Assembly (NCBI RefSeq): GCF_025060895.1
Contig: NZ_JANZKV010000002.1
Location: 1 to 39,923, forward strand
Origin: Stieleria sedimenti
GTDB lineage: Bacteria; Planctomycetota; Planctomycetia; Pirellulales; Pirellulaceae
DNA length: 39,923 nucleotides
Reading direction: 5' to 3'
Made by a program: the position numbers and the translations under genes
Shown: piece after piece, positions 1 to 8,012 of the stretch
Layout: each line of letters starts with the position of its first letter
Numbering within the stretch: position 1 is the first letter of the stretch
Notes under the pieces: model-generated
Told to the model about the DNA's origin: nothing
The model's database searches: none
Seen by the model: only the letters and a program-made list of their open reading frames with translations

Positions 1-27
1 TCCGGTGTGTTGGCAAAGATGCGCAAG

Positions 28-53
28 CCGGAGGGCTTGCGCCCTGCCGCTAA
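28..53 (+). repeat. REP-like hairpin, family A copy 1
   Basis: The motif begins CCGGAGGGCT and ends CCCTGCCGCTAA, with a GGGC/GCCC hairpin around TTGC. The same 26-base motif occurs inverted at 6324-6349 with one difference in the loop region. An 8-bp inverted repeat, TGTGTTGG at 6-13 and CCAACACA at 62-69, flanks this copy. It lies downstream of the minus-strand PLP gene. The rest of 1-134 shows no gene. Confidence 0.6.
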
Positions 54-134
54 AACCTCGTCCAACACAGGAAATAAATCGTTCACGGCGTAGGGCGGAG
101 CGCGGGAACCAGGGGACAAGGAGATGCCGGTCGC

Positions 135-1334
135 TCACGCGTCCCGTTGGGAAGCCGCGTTGATCGCGCGGGCCAGATCATCGCGTAGGTCTTCAAGCGA
201 TTCCAACCCCACCGACAAGCGGATCAATCCGTCGGTGATGCCGAACCGGGCGCGATCGGCGGCGTCATAGCTGGCGTGGGACATCGTTGCCGGTTGCTCG
301 ATCAACGATTCGACCGCCCCGAGGCTGACCGCCAAGTGAAACAGCTTGGTCGACTCGCACACCGCCGCGGTTTCCTCGATGCCCGCATCCAACTCGAACG
401 TCACCATCGCCCCGAATCCGCCGACGAGTGTCTTGCGCGCCAACTCGTGTTGCGGGTGACTTTCCAGCCCCGGATACAGCACCATGCGAACCTTCGGATG
501 TTGCTCCAGCCACCGTGCCAAGGCGAGCGCGGTCTTGGACTGTTCCCGGATCCGCAGATCCAACGTCTTCAATCCGCGGCTGACCAAGAAACAGCTCAGG
601 GGATCCAGCACTGCGCCGGTCGCATTTTGGATGAAGTAGAGCCGATCCAAGAGTTCTTGATCGGCCACCGCCAGCGTGCCGCCCAAGCAGTCGCTGTGAC
701 CGCCCAGGTACTTGGTGGCCGAGTGCATGACGATGTCGATGCCGTGTTCCAGCGGTCGCACCAGCGCCGGTGTCCCGAAAGTGTTGTCGACACCGATGAT
801 CACGCCACGTTCTTTCGCGATAGACGCCAACGCCGACGGATCGGGGATCGTCAGCCGCGGGTTGCCGATCGTTTCCGCCCAAATCAATTTCGTCCGATCG
901 TTGACCGCTGCGGCGACGGCGGCGGGGTCGGTCATGTCGACCAGCGTGACATCAATCCCGCTTCGATTGCAGATCTTGTGCAGCAATCGATACGCACCGC
1001 CATACAGGTCGCATCCGGAGACGACATGGTCGCCGTTTTCCAACAGCATCGTGACGCAGTGGATGGCGGCCATGCCACTGGAAAATGCCAACGCACCGAC
1101 GCCCGACTCCAGCGACGCCAGCGTGGTTTGCAGATTGCTTCGCGTCGGGTTGCCGCTTCGCGAGTAGTCGAACTGGCCCCACTCGCCCGCACCGGGTTGG
1201 CGAAACGTGCTGGCCAAATGGATCGGCGGGACGACCGCACCGGTCGCCGGATCGATCTCGTTGCCGACGTGAATCGCGCGGGTCCGGAAAGAACTCTCGA
1301 CCGCCGACACCGGGTGTCCGTCCTGATCGCTCAT
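135..1334 (-). CDS. PLP-dependent trans-sulfuration enzyme (cystathionine gamma-synthase/lyase family)
   Basis: This 399-residue protein has the usual length of the Cys/Met-metabolism PLP family (fold type I), which acts on cystathionine, O-acyl-homoserine or methionine in the cytoplasm. Visible motifs are the cofactor-phosphate YSRSGNPT segment at 57-64, SSGMAA at 85-90, the PLP-ring Asp D183 and the Schiff-base lysine K208 in SATKYLGGH. The C-terminal SLGAVESLIEQPATMSH block is typical of gamma-synthases and gamma-lyases. The ATG overlaps the stop of the upstream gene as ATGA, so the two are probably translationally coupled. Which reaction it catalyses (gamma-synthase, gamma-lyase or O-acetylhomoserine sulfhydrylase) cannot be settled from these motifs, so I give no gene symbol. 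Confidence 0.93.
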   Translation of the reverse strand: MSDQDGHPVSAVESSFRTRAIHVGNEIDPATGAVVPPIHLASTFRQPGAGEWGQFDYSRSGNPTRSNLQTTLASLESGVGALAFSSGMAAIHCVTMLLENGDHVVSGCDLYGGAYRLLHKICNRSGIDVTLVDMTDPAAVAAAVNDRTKLIWAETIGNPRLTIPDPSALASIAKERGVIIGVDNTFGTPALVRPLEHGIDIVMHSATKYLGGHSDCLGGTLAVADQELLDRLYFIQNATGAVLDPLSCFLVSRGLKTLDLRIREQSKTALALARWLEQHPKVRMVLYPGLESHPQHELARKTLVGGFGAMVTFELDAGIEETAAVCESTKLFHLAVSLGAVESLIEQPATMSHASYDAADRARFGITDGLIRLSVGLESLEDLRDDLARAINAASQRDA

Positions 1335-2650
1335 ACCGACAGAGCCTGCTCCAGGTCGGCGATCAAGTCATCACCGTTTTCGATCCCGCAGGACATGCGG
1401 ATCATGTTGTCAGCGATCCCGAACCGAACGCGGTCTTCGGGGGTGCAATGGAAGTAGCTCATCACCAACGGTTGTTCGATCAGCGATTCCACGCCGCCCA
1501 GACTCGGGGCGATTCGCGGGATACGAGCCGCATCGACGATGTTGGCCGTTTGTTTCCAATCGGCGTCGCGAATCGTAAACGTGATCAACCCGCCAAAGCC
1601 ACGCATTTGGGCCGCGGCGATGGCGTGCGTCGGATGGCTTTTCAGCCCCGGGTAATAGACACGCTCGACGCGTGGGTGCGACTCCAGGAACTCGGCGATG
1701 CGGAGCCCGTTTTCGTTTTGACGCTGCATCCGCAATTCAAACGTCTTCAACCCGCGTTCGAGAAGGTACAGATTGTGGGGCGAGCTGATGTTGCCCAGGA
1801 TGCCGCGCATGCTGCGAACGGCTTCTAGTTGCTCGCTGCGTCCGCAAAGCACGCCGGCCAGCAGGTCGTTGTGCCCGCCCAGATACTTCGTTGCCGAGTG
1901 CAGCACGTAATCGACGCCGTACTCGGTGGGATTCATGTTGTAGGGCGTCGCCAGCGTCGCATCGATCAACGTCTCGACTTCGTTGGCTTTGCCGACGGCG
2001 GCGAATTTTTCCAGATCGATGACCGACAGGTGTGGATTGGTCGGCGATTCGCTGACCAACATTTTGGTGTTGCGGTTGATCGCCGCTTCCATCGCGTCGT
2101 AATCACCGGTCGTCACTTGGCGGGTGACCACCCCGAAACGCGAAAGGTGTTTGGCACAGAACTCCCGACTGCGGTGATAACACTGGTCGAAGAAAACAAT
2201 TTCGTCGCCGGCGGACAGTTTGGTCATCAGCAGGCCGACGATCGCCGACATGCCGCTGCCATAAACGATCGCTTCGTCGCACTTTTCCAGCGCGGCAATC
2301 TTGGCCTCGACACTGCGTTCGTTGGGATTGCCGTAGCGTCCGTATTCCTCACGCTGCTCTTCGCCGTTGACGAACCGAAGCAGATCCTCGGTCGATTCAA
2401 ACGTGAAGGTGGCGGCGGTGTAGATCGGGGTGGCAATGCTGCCGGAGTCTTTCTGGCGAGCTTCCCCGGCGTGAACGCATTGCGTGGACAGTCCGGCACG
2501 TCGTGTGGGCATCGTCCCTGGCCTCTCCGTAACACGTTCCACCCTCGAATTCGCGGCCGGATCGTTCGCCGGCAGGGAAACGTTGCCTTGGTCAGAAGGC
2601 GTGATCGACGAAGGCGACGTGGCGTCACCGCTTGTTTGCTTTGTTTGCAT
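1331..2650 (-). CDS. PLP-dependent trans-sulfuration enzyme, first gene of the pair
   Basis: This 439-residue Cys/Met-metabolism PLP enzyme is a paralogue of the gene that follows it. Motifs are YGRYGNPNERSVE at 103-115 (cofactor-phosphate region), YGSGMSAI at 130-137, D230 and Schiff-base K255 in SATKYLGGHND. The C-terminal SLGGVESLIEQP block is shared with its neighbour. About 50 residues before the conserved core (which begins near STQCVHAGEA) are Ser/Thr/Pro-rich and family-atypical. The ATG at 2650 is the annotated start, but the internal ATG at residue 47 (MPTRRAG) would give a normal-length protein of about 393 residues. The two enzymes may split gamma-synthase and beta- or gamma-lyase activities. 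No SAM riboswitch was recognised upstream. Confidence 0.92.
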   Translation of the reverse strand: MQTKQTSGDATSPSSITPSDQGNVSLPANDPAANSRVERVTERPGTMPTRRAGLSTQCVHAGEARQKDSGSIATPIYTAATFTFESTEDLLRFVNGEEQREEYGRYGNPNERSVEAKIAALEKCDEAIVYGSGMSAIVGLLMTKLSAGDEIVFFDQCYHRSREFCAKHLSRFGVVTRQVTTGDYDAMEAAINRNTKMLVSESPTNPHLSVIDLEKFAAVGKANEVETLIDATLATPYNMNPTEYGVDYVLHSATKYLGGHNDLLAGVLCGRSEQLEAVRSMRGILGNISSPHNLYLLERGLKTFELRMQRQNENGLRIAEFLESHPRVERVYYPGLKSHPTHAIAAAQMRGFGGLITFTIRDADWKQTANIVDAARIPRIAPSLGGVESLIEQPLVMSYFHCTPEDRVRFGIADNMIRMSCGIENGDDLIADLEQALSV

Positions 2651-2819
2651 GGCTCTTTAGCAGTAAGGCTGCAAGTGGCCGTAAATCCCATGAATTACGA
2701 TTCGGACGGAAGATCGACCGAAATGTCACTCCCCACAGACTAGCTGCACGGGATAGAATCGACAAGCGAAAACGTGTTGACGCGACGGCAGCTCGCCTCC
2801 TTGGGACCCATTTAGCGGC

Positions 2820-4301
2820 ATGATCGGTTCATTTTCTCAGCCCTGGCCAAATCGCCACCGTAGCCCGGCCTACGGCTCCCCTGCGTACCGAACACGGGTG
2901 TGGTGTGCGATTGTCGCGGCGGTGCACCTCTGCCTTTGGGGGGGCAGCGGTCTGGGGACCGCTGGCCTGGAGACCGTCGCGATCGGTCAAGAACCGGTTG
3001 CTCCGCCGGAAATCCGCCCCACCGCCGAGGCGGCAGCCGCCGGAAATCCGGTCGCCGACGATTTGGCGGAACAGGCCCGCCGACTCGTCGATGGGCTGCG
3101 CAGCGACCAATTCGCCGTCCGTGAACTCGCCTCCGAACAACTGTTTCGCCTCGGCCCGGCCTGCTTGCCGATCCTGCGAGCAACCCGTCGCCAAAGCAGC
3201 GACACCGAGCAATCCGACCGCTTGGACCGCATTATCGATTCGCTGGCCAAGCAGAACCTGGAATCCCGAATCCGCTCGTTCTTGCAAGGCGGGCCGTCGG
3301 AACTGGAGAATTGGCCCGAACTGGAAAAGTGGTTTGGCGATTCGCCGCGAATCCGCGAGCTGTTTGTCGACCTGTATCGCGAGCACCCCTACTTGGTCGA
3401 TGCGCTCGGCGGCACACCCCAACAACTCTCGATGGGACTCTCGCGCGTGCACCGCCGGCTGTTCGAACGCGGCGTCGGCCCCCGCGAAACCCCGCAGCGT
3501 GTCGACTTGATCGCGTTGCTGTTGCCGATGACGGATCCCAATTTTCAAGCCGCCCCACGATCCGATTTGATCGTCGCGTCGCTGTTACAGCTTTACCCCG
3601 CCAACGACTTTCGAAAGGATGCCGTCTTTGGCGAACCGTTCATGCGAATGGTCGCCAAGTGGATGTCTCGCAGCGACCTGAGCATCCGCGAAAAGGTGCT
3701 GCGTCTGGCGCTGCAGTGGGAGATGGACATCGGCCTGACGCTCGCCGTGGAAACCCTGAAACAAAACCCGGACCCCATTTTGTTGTGCCGCTGTATGCAA
3801 ACGATCTCGCGACAGGGGACGCGTGAGCATGCGGTCTTGCTGGCCGCGTACATCAACGACCCAACCGTCGTGTTCCAAAAACGCTACCTGGGCGTCCGCG
3901 GCGGTGAAGTCCAGGTGGGCGACGTCGCAGCCGCCTCGATCGCCCTGCTCAACTCCGTTCCGGTCACCGAAATCGGCTTCGCCGAACCCGCCGAACACCC
4001 GATTTTCGGGATCATCTACGAAGAGCTGGTGGTGCCGTTGAAGGTGCCGACGAAATCCGCCGGCGGTGACCAGGACGATGACAGCAACGACGACAAGGAC
4101 GGGGACACAGCGGACTCTGCCGACGACGAATTCCTGGACGAAGACGACCTGACTCCGCTTCAACCAGGCGACCTGTCGCCGAAGGAAATCGCACGCTTGA
4201 TCGAACACGCCAAGCGGCGGGAAGCCGCCCGAGTCGAAATCCGCCTCAAGGCGCTCGAACTCGTCCCGGCCGCTGCGGCGGAGGCTCCTCAAAAGAGCTG
4301 A
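2820..4301 (+). CDS. Secreted or membrane-anchored HEAT-like planctomycete protein
   Basis: This 493-residue protein is of unknown function. A hydrophobic segment near residues 30-50 suggests a signal peptide or anchor. A HEAT-like helical pair at about 80-140 (VDGLRSDQFAVRELASEQL) resembles the segment many planctomycete exported proteins carry near the N-terminus. The rest is helical, and a strongly acidic Asp-rich linker at about 415-450 precedes a Lys/Arg/Glu-rich tail. The start is uncertain. From the ATG at 2820, residues about 14-20 are encoded by a CCGTAG...CTACGG hairpin of the kind seen in intergenic DNA, so translation may begin at the in-frame GTG at 2898, placing the hydrophobic segment at the N-terminus. 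It is divergent from the PLP pair. Confidence 0.75.
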   Translation: MIGSFSQPWPNRHRSPAYGSPAYRTRVWCAIVAAVHLCLWGGSGLGTAGLETVAIGQEPVAPPEIRPTAEAAAAGNPVADDLAEQARRLVDGLRSDQFAVRELASEQLFRLGPACLPILRATRRQSSDTEQSDRLDRIIDSLAKQNLESRIRSFLQGGPSELENWPELEKWFGDSPRIRELFVDLYREHPYLVDALGGTPQQLSMGLSRVHRRLFERGVGPRETPQRVDLIALLLPMTDPNFQAAPRSDLIVASLLQLYPANDFRKDAVFGEPFMRMVAKWMSRSDLSIREKVLRLALQWEMDIGLTLAVETLKQNPDPILLCRCMQTISRQGTREHAVLLAAYINDPTVVFQKRYLGVRGGEVQVGDVAAASIALLNSVPVTEIGFAEPAEHPIFGIIYEELVVPLKVPTKSAGGDQDDDSNDDKDGDTADSADDEFLDEDDLTPLQPGDLSPKEIARLIEHAKRREAARVEIRLKALELVPAAAAEAPQKS

Positions 4302-4382
4302 CCACAGTGCCGGTCTCCCATGGCGGAGCCGGAACTTGGGTGCGCTAGTGCGACCCCAAACTTTGATGTGGCACGCCGCGGG

Positions 4383-4550
4383 ACGTCGATTCTTTTACTG
4401 CAGGATTTGGCAACCGATTTAGATTCTCTCCCTCTGGGAGAGACGGCGTTTGCGCAGCAAGCAAACGCCAGAGAGGGGACGTCCCCTGGCGTGAAACCGC
4501 TGCCGCGGTGGAACGAGAAGTGCGTCAGTAATACAATTGATGTCCTCCGG
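4383..4550 (+). repeat. Two-hairpin dispersed element, copy 1
   Basis: The first 95 bases (4383-4477) match 8985-9079 with two mismatches. Within them, CTCTCCC-TCT-GGGAGAG (7-bp stem) is followed by GGCGTTTGC/GCAAACGCC (9-bp stem, 7-nt loop), then AGAGAGGG, which could alternatively pair with the CCCTCT loop side of the first hairpin. A diverged middle of about 45 bases follows. The tail from CGTCA at 4523 is again similar to copy 2, at almost the same offset. The element lies in the 441-bp gap between two co-directional genes, and no other gene was seen there. Confidence 0.8.
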
Positions 4551-4742
4551 GAGAGTGACTTCTTCACCTGATGCCTAGGGAGTCGAGTGAAGCGAGGGAA
4601 GGTCGAACGGTGAATCGCCACGTCCACTCAACGACTTAAAAACTGCACGACCGCGGCGGTGGACGGACCTTGATGGACCGCTGCCTTCCGGTTATCACTC
4701 CGAAGCTGGAAGCTTACGCCACTTTCCCGGACCTTTTTTGTC

Positions 4743-6281
4743 GTGTCGATCCAGCAGACCACCACTTCGCTCCTCGGCCGCGACACTGACCCGGTCGCCG
4801 CCGGTTACCAGCTTCGCGACCTGGCCACCGGCGATGCCGCCTCCGCCGTCGCCATTCTGTGCCAGCTCGCCGGCGCCCGGGACCGCCTGGCCGAATCGGA
4901 CCCCGCCATCATCGGCGCCTTGCTGCGGGTCGTGCACACGCTGCTGGCTCAAGATCGCTCCGAGTCGTCGCTGGAGATCATCGGCTCGCTGACGCCGGAG
5001 GTGATGGAGCAGATCGACGACTCGCTGCCGCCGGAAACCTCCAATCGCCATCTGTTATTGCACCTGTTGACGATGGCCCGTTCACGCGAGTCGCTGCAGG
5101 TGTTCGTCGAGATTTTGAAGCAGCGGCCGCCGACGGATTGGATGGACGCCGCTCAGATGCTCAGCCCGCTGATGCAATACGACGATTGGCCGGTCGACGC
5201 CGTGTTCCCCGCCGCGCTGGAGTGTCTTGCTGAACCCGCGCTCGCCGCGTCGCTGTTGGATCTGGCCAACTACCTGACCCGTCACGGTCGCGTCGCCGAG
5301 CACCCTGCCGCGGGCATCCTCGACACGCTGACCGCACTGCTCGGACAAGTCTCCAGCCGCCTCGGATTTTTTGAAGACAACCCGCGCGCCTTCGGTGACG
5401 ACGTGCCGACGGTCCAGAAGCGTCTGGCCGAAGCGGTGGCGCTGGCGGTCGCGTTGTGCGATTCGCTGGCGTTGATCGGCGACGAGTCCGCGATCGCAAA
5501 ACTGAACCAAACCGTCTTGCTGCGACACCGGCGGGTGCAGTGCGAAGCCGCCGGGGCGCTGGCGAAACTTGGCGACGCAGAAGGCCGCAAGCGATTGATC
5601 GAACTCGCCGGCGATCCCGCCGCACGCTTGCGCGCGATCGCCTACGCCGACGAACTGGACTTCGGCAACGAGATCGACGAAGCCTATCGCACCCCCGACG
5701 CGACGGCGGAGGCCGAGATGGCGTTGTGGCTCAGCCAGCCCCATCAAATGGGTGTGCCGCCGACCAACGTCGAAGTCGCCGCATCACGCCGATTGCTTTG
5801 GCCCAGCTTCGATGATCCGGTTGACGTGACGCTGGTGCGGTTCGAATACAACATGGGCGAACGGGGCTACAGCAACATCGGCATGACCGGGCCGGCAGTC
5901 TTCACGATGGCCTGCGACCTGGCGGACATGCCGATCGACGACATCTTTGCGATCTACGCCGGCTGGCACGCCGACCACCAAGACATCTTTTCTGTCCCGA
6001 CCGAAGCGATGAACGAAGCCCAGCGACGGGCGATGGAAACGTTCCAACAGCACCTGCAACACCTCGGCTACGAGGAACTCAAACCCGTGCTGCTGGGGCT
6101 GTTCCTGGACGAGCGGGCCGGCGTGTTCACCGCGACCCGCGAAGGCACCGCATGTGTCGTCATCACCGACGGCTTAGAAACGATCGACCAAGCGACCGCC
6201 GGACGCAGCCGCCCCTTGAGCGGCGAAGATCTGTTCAACCTGTACAAGGGACGAAAGATGCTGCGGACGTTCAACCCGTAA
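4743..6281 (+). CDS. HEAT-repeat-containing planctomycete protein
   Basis: This 512-residue, Ala/Leu/Asp-rich helical protein lacks a signal peptide and membrane segments, so it is probably cytoplasmic. HEAT-like helices are clearest around residues 245-310 (RVQCEAAGALAKLGD, then RKRLIELAGDPAARLRAIAY). The C-terminal ~200 residues, from about LLWPSFDDPVDVTLVRFEY, form a separate mixed domain that I do not recognise. It mentions no catalytic motif. The start is GTG at 4743, right after a T-rich stretch with no Shine-Dalgarno site; no ATG occurs in frame until residue 92, which would cut conserved-looking helices. It is co-directional with the preceding HEAT-like gene but separated by repeat-bearing DNA, so a shared operon is doubtful. 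Confidence 0.8.
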   Translation: MSIQQTTTSLLGRDTDPVAAGYQLRDLATGDAASAVAILCQLAGARDRLAESDPAIIGALLRVVHTLLAQDRSESSLEIIGSLTPEVMEQIDDSLPPETSNRHLLLHLLTMARSRESLQVFVEILKQRPPTDWMDAAQMLSPLMQYDDWPVDAVFPAALECLAEPALAASLLDLANYLTRHGRVAEHPAAGILDTLTALLGQVSSRLGFFEDNPRAFGDDVPTVQKRLAEAVALAVALCDSLALIGDESAIAKLNQTVLLRHRRVQCEAAGALAKLGDAEGRKRLIELAGDPAARLRAIAYADELDFGNEIDEAYRTPDATAEAEMALWLSQPHQMGVPPTNVEVAASRRLLWPSFDDPVDVTLVRFEYNMGERGYSNIGMTGPAVFTMACDLADMPIDDIFAIYAGWHADHQDIFSVPTEAMNEAQRRAMETFQQHLQHLGYEELKPVLLGLFLDERAGVFTATREGTACVVITDGLETIDQATAGRSRPLSGEDLFNLYKGRKMLRTFNP

Positions 6282-6323
6282 GACGCGTCACGTGCGCCAA
6301 CAGGGCAGCGCGGAGCGTTCTTG

Positions 6324-6349
6324 TTAGCGGCAGGGCGCGAGCCCTCCGG
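6324..6349 (-). repeat. REP-like hairpin, family A copy 2 (inverted)
   Basis: This is the reverse complement of the element at 28-53. AGGGC-GCGA-GCCCT forms a 5-bp stem. It sits between the HEAT protein stop and the 3' end of the tRNA gene and could serve as a transcription end or boundary, but lacks a T-run in the + direction. Confidence 0.6.
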
Positions 6350-6360
6350 TCGTTCACGGT

Positions 6361-6386
6361 TAAAAAATGCTTCCCAGCGTTGCCAA
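6361..6386 (-). terminator. Weak terminator-like T-run after the tRNA
   Basis: Read on the minus strand, the DNA immediately downstream of the tRNA has a small GCT/AGC hairpin followed by six T residues (positions 6367-6362). The stem is short, so this is only a possible intrinsic terminator. Confidence 0.3.
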
Positions 6387-6460
6387 TAGGGGTGGCAGGA
6401 CTCGAACCCGCGACCAAGGAATTATGAGTTCCCTGCTCTAACCGACTGAGCTACACCCCC
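6387..6460 (-). tRNA. tRNA with CAT anticodon, probably tRNA-Ile2 (else elongator Met)
   Basis: A complete cloverleaf folds from the minus strand: acceptor GGGGGTG/CACCCCT (1-72 is G-U), D stem GCTC/GAGC, anticodon stem GGGAA/TTCCT with loop CTCATAA (anticodon CAT), T stem GCGGG/CCTGC with TTCGAGT loop, and discriminator A. The 3' CCA is not encoded. The C1-A72 mismatch of initiator tRNA is absent. The anticodon arm plus variable region (GAGCAG..CTCATAA..CTTGGTCG) resembles bacterial tRNA-Ile2 genes, whose C34 is modified to lysidine by TilS to read AUA, more than elongator tRNA-Met. The identity is therefore probable, not certain. Confidence 0.93.
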
Positions 6461-6474
6461 GGTGCCGGCCGACG

Positions 6475-6503
6475 ATTCTAGCCCAAATCCGGGCCCGTTC
6501 GAA
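6475..6503 (-). promoter_or_regulatory. Candidate sigma-70-type promoter for the tRNA gene
   Basis: On the minus strand, TAGAAT (6480-6475) is a good -10 hexamer. It lies 14 nt before the tRNA 5' end. TTCGAA (6503-6498) is a poor -35 match with a 17-bp spacer. Position and spacing support it; the weak -35 keeps confidence low. Confidence 0.4.
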
Positions 6504-6550
6504 GCCGGGCAGCGCCGTAACGCGCGGGGAATCCCTGACCACCGTTTGAG

Positions 6551-6757
6551 TCAAAAACAGGCCTCCACCGGACCAATGCCCGATTTTTTGACCACCAAAT
6601 ATTCTGACCAGCGTCTTCTCTCCAGCAACCCCCATCGGGGACAGAGCACGCGTGCGACCAGTGAATCGAGTTCCGGAAGTGTGGACCAGAAGAGGTAACC
6701 CACCGATAGCAGCACGAACCCACGGATCATCTTGACGGCGGTCGTTGGCACCAGCAT
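6551..6757 (-). CDS. Possible small membrane protein
   Basis: This ORF encodes 68 residues from ATG at 6757 (a TTG at 6772 would add five). One hydrophobic helix lies near residues 12-28 (FVLLSVGYLFWS), followed by a basic tail. The codons of the first 40 residues have a GC-rich third position (about 29 of 40), as expected for coding DNA here. No family is recognised. The gene is bracketed by two repeats: the twin ATCATTCTGCC element just upstream and the twin ATTTTTTGACC-type element inside its 3' end, which encodes part of the last ~20 residues. It could be a remnant whose end was replaced by the repeat. Confidence 0.35.
   Translation of the reverse strand: MLVPTTAVKMIRGFVLLSVGYLFWSTLPELDSLVARVLCPRWGLLERRRWSEYLVVKKSGIGPVEACF
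6583..6609 (+). repeat. Twin-unit repeat, TTTTTTGACC type, copy 1
   Basis: Two 11-bp units, ATTTTTTGACC and ATATTCTGACC, are separated by 5 bp. A cleaner copy lies at 13828-13854. The second unit here carries two mismatches, suggesting decay. Confidence 0.6.
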
Positions 6758-6771
6758 CCCGGCTCTTCCCA

Positions 6772-6798
6772 ATCATTCTGCCCCGGATCATTCTGCCA
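6772..6798 (+). repeat. Twin-unit repeat, ATCATTCTGCC type, copy 1
   Basis: Two perfect direct units ATCATTCTGCC are separated by CCGG (period 15 bp). The 27-bp block is identical to 11727-11753. It lies directly upstream of the possible small membrane gene and downstream of the YcxB-like membrane protein gene. Confidence 0.75.
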
Positions 6799-6902
6799 TC
6801 CATCGACCGGCACCGCAAAACAGTCGGCAGTGCCAATTCGTCGAGAGCTGGCACTGACGGAGATCCTCCGCGGGCGTTTTCTTGAGAACGGTTTTTTTAC
6901 AA

Positions 6903-8012
6903 CTACTCTCGCCGGGACTGTGACACAACGGTCACTTGCGGCACGATGGATTGCACCAGTTCGTCAAGCCTTTCCCAATCGTTTGCTAAAAAATCCTGGA
7001 TCGGAATCTCGAACATCGAGTGATCATGGGAAACAACCGCGACGGTCGTTTCGCCGATCCGAAGCTGCTCGACGTCGCTCCACTGGACCACTTTTTCATG
7101 ATCTTCGTGGCAAACATGCAGGCCAGTCGGGTGCATCCAGCCCCATTGGAATGCCTGCGGTTCCGAAGTCCCCGGCAGGACCTGGCGGCGTACGGCCAAC
7201 GCTTTCTCTAAGGCGACCCAGCAGAGCGCTGCGGCTATCGATGCGGCGATCATCATCTCGCTCAGAAGCAGGATGAACGCGAGCGAACCGGCGATGAACG
7301 CCATCGCCCCCGGCCAGTAGAAGCTGAATGCCCCAGAATTCAACGCTGAACTCGAATTCCGATTGGGAATTGGAATCTCAAATCGCAACGCGTCGCTTGG
7401 TGCTTTGCTCCAATCAAGACTGCAGCGAAAAACCGGCTCGCTCTCATCGACCGCACGAAACCGATTGATCTGCTCTCGCGCCGACGGAAAGTCATACCCA
7501 TCAATGCATCGTGCCGGGATGCCGATCAAACCGGTCCTTGGAAAACTCAGGTCGAGTCGAATGCCGTTGCGATTGACGGTCACGCCGGAAAAGCTCGACC
7601 AGGTGTACTGGACTTTGGTCACATGCTTGTTGAACAGAAACAGCCCATTCGAATTGATTTCACCGCTCAAACCCCCAATCAGACTTGGCTGCATTCGGAC
7701 CAGCCTTCTCGCGATCCGTGAGCGCGTCGTCGCCCAGAATGCCGCACCGCAAATCATTGCCAACATCGAAACGAATGCGAGTGCGGCGGCGGTAAAACGA
7801 ATCGAGGTCTGGGCGGAAAGTCCAGCGAAAGCGAGCACAGCGAGAAAGGGGCCGATTACCAGTACGCACAAGCCAAGCAGAACGAGGTTGATCCATGACA
7901 CCGAAAGAAGTCGTGCGATGTCATCCTCGGTGACTTCGCCGCTAAACTCGTATTGATCGGATACGGCGGGATCGAAATCGAAAGCCGGTGGTCGGTATGG
8001 ATTTTCGAACAC
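6903..8012 (-). CDS. Membrane protein with duplicated YcxB-like module
   Basis: This 369-residue protein of unknown function is read from GTG at 8012, giving an N-terminus FENPYRPPAFD. Pro-rich NPY.PP starts of this sort are frequent in planctomycete membrane proteins. A TTG at 8051 would add 13 unconvincing residues. Two helices lie at about 37-62 and 70-95, and another long hydrophobic pair at about 230-265. After each pair comes a beta-rich stretch containing a W-S-x-F/V motif (YTWSSFSGVTV and VVQWSDVEQLRI) ending in an I-P segment. This resembles the YcxB-like/bacterial PH-like arrangement and suggests internal duplication; the assignment is by resemblance only. It stands alone between the tRNA region and a long gap. 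Confidence 0.7.
   Translation of the reverse strand: MFENPYRPPAFDFDPAVSDQYEFSGEVTEDDIARLLSVSWINLVLLGLCVLVIGPFLAVLAFAGLSAQTSIRFTAAALAFVSMLAMICGAAFWATTRSRIARRLVRMQPSLIGGLSGEINSNGLFLFNKHVTKVQYTWSSFSGVTVNRNGIRLDLSFPRTGLIGIPARCIDGYDFPSAREQINRFRAVDESEPVFRCSLDWSKAPSDALRFEIPIPNRNSSSALNSGAFSFYWPGAMAFIAGSLAFILLLSEMMIAASIAAALCWVALEKALAVRRQVLPGTSEPQAFQWGWMHPTGLHVCHEDHEKVVQWSDVEQLRIGETTVAVVSHDHSMFEIPIQDFLANDWERLDELVQSIVPQVTVVSQSRRE

Noticed and set aside
276-1457. Long plus-strand open frame opposite the first PLP gene
   Set aside because: The translation is rich in Arg, His and Gln and shows no domain; the minus strand holds a clear enzyme, so this is an antisense shadow.
2651-2819. SAM riboswitch or T-box upstream of the PLP pair
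   Set aside because: Expected conserved cores and a terminator stem were not recognised in the 170 bp between the divergent starts.
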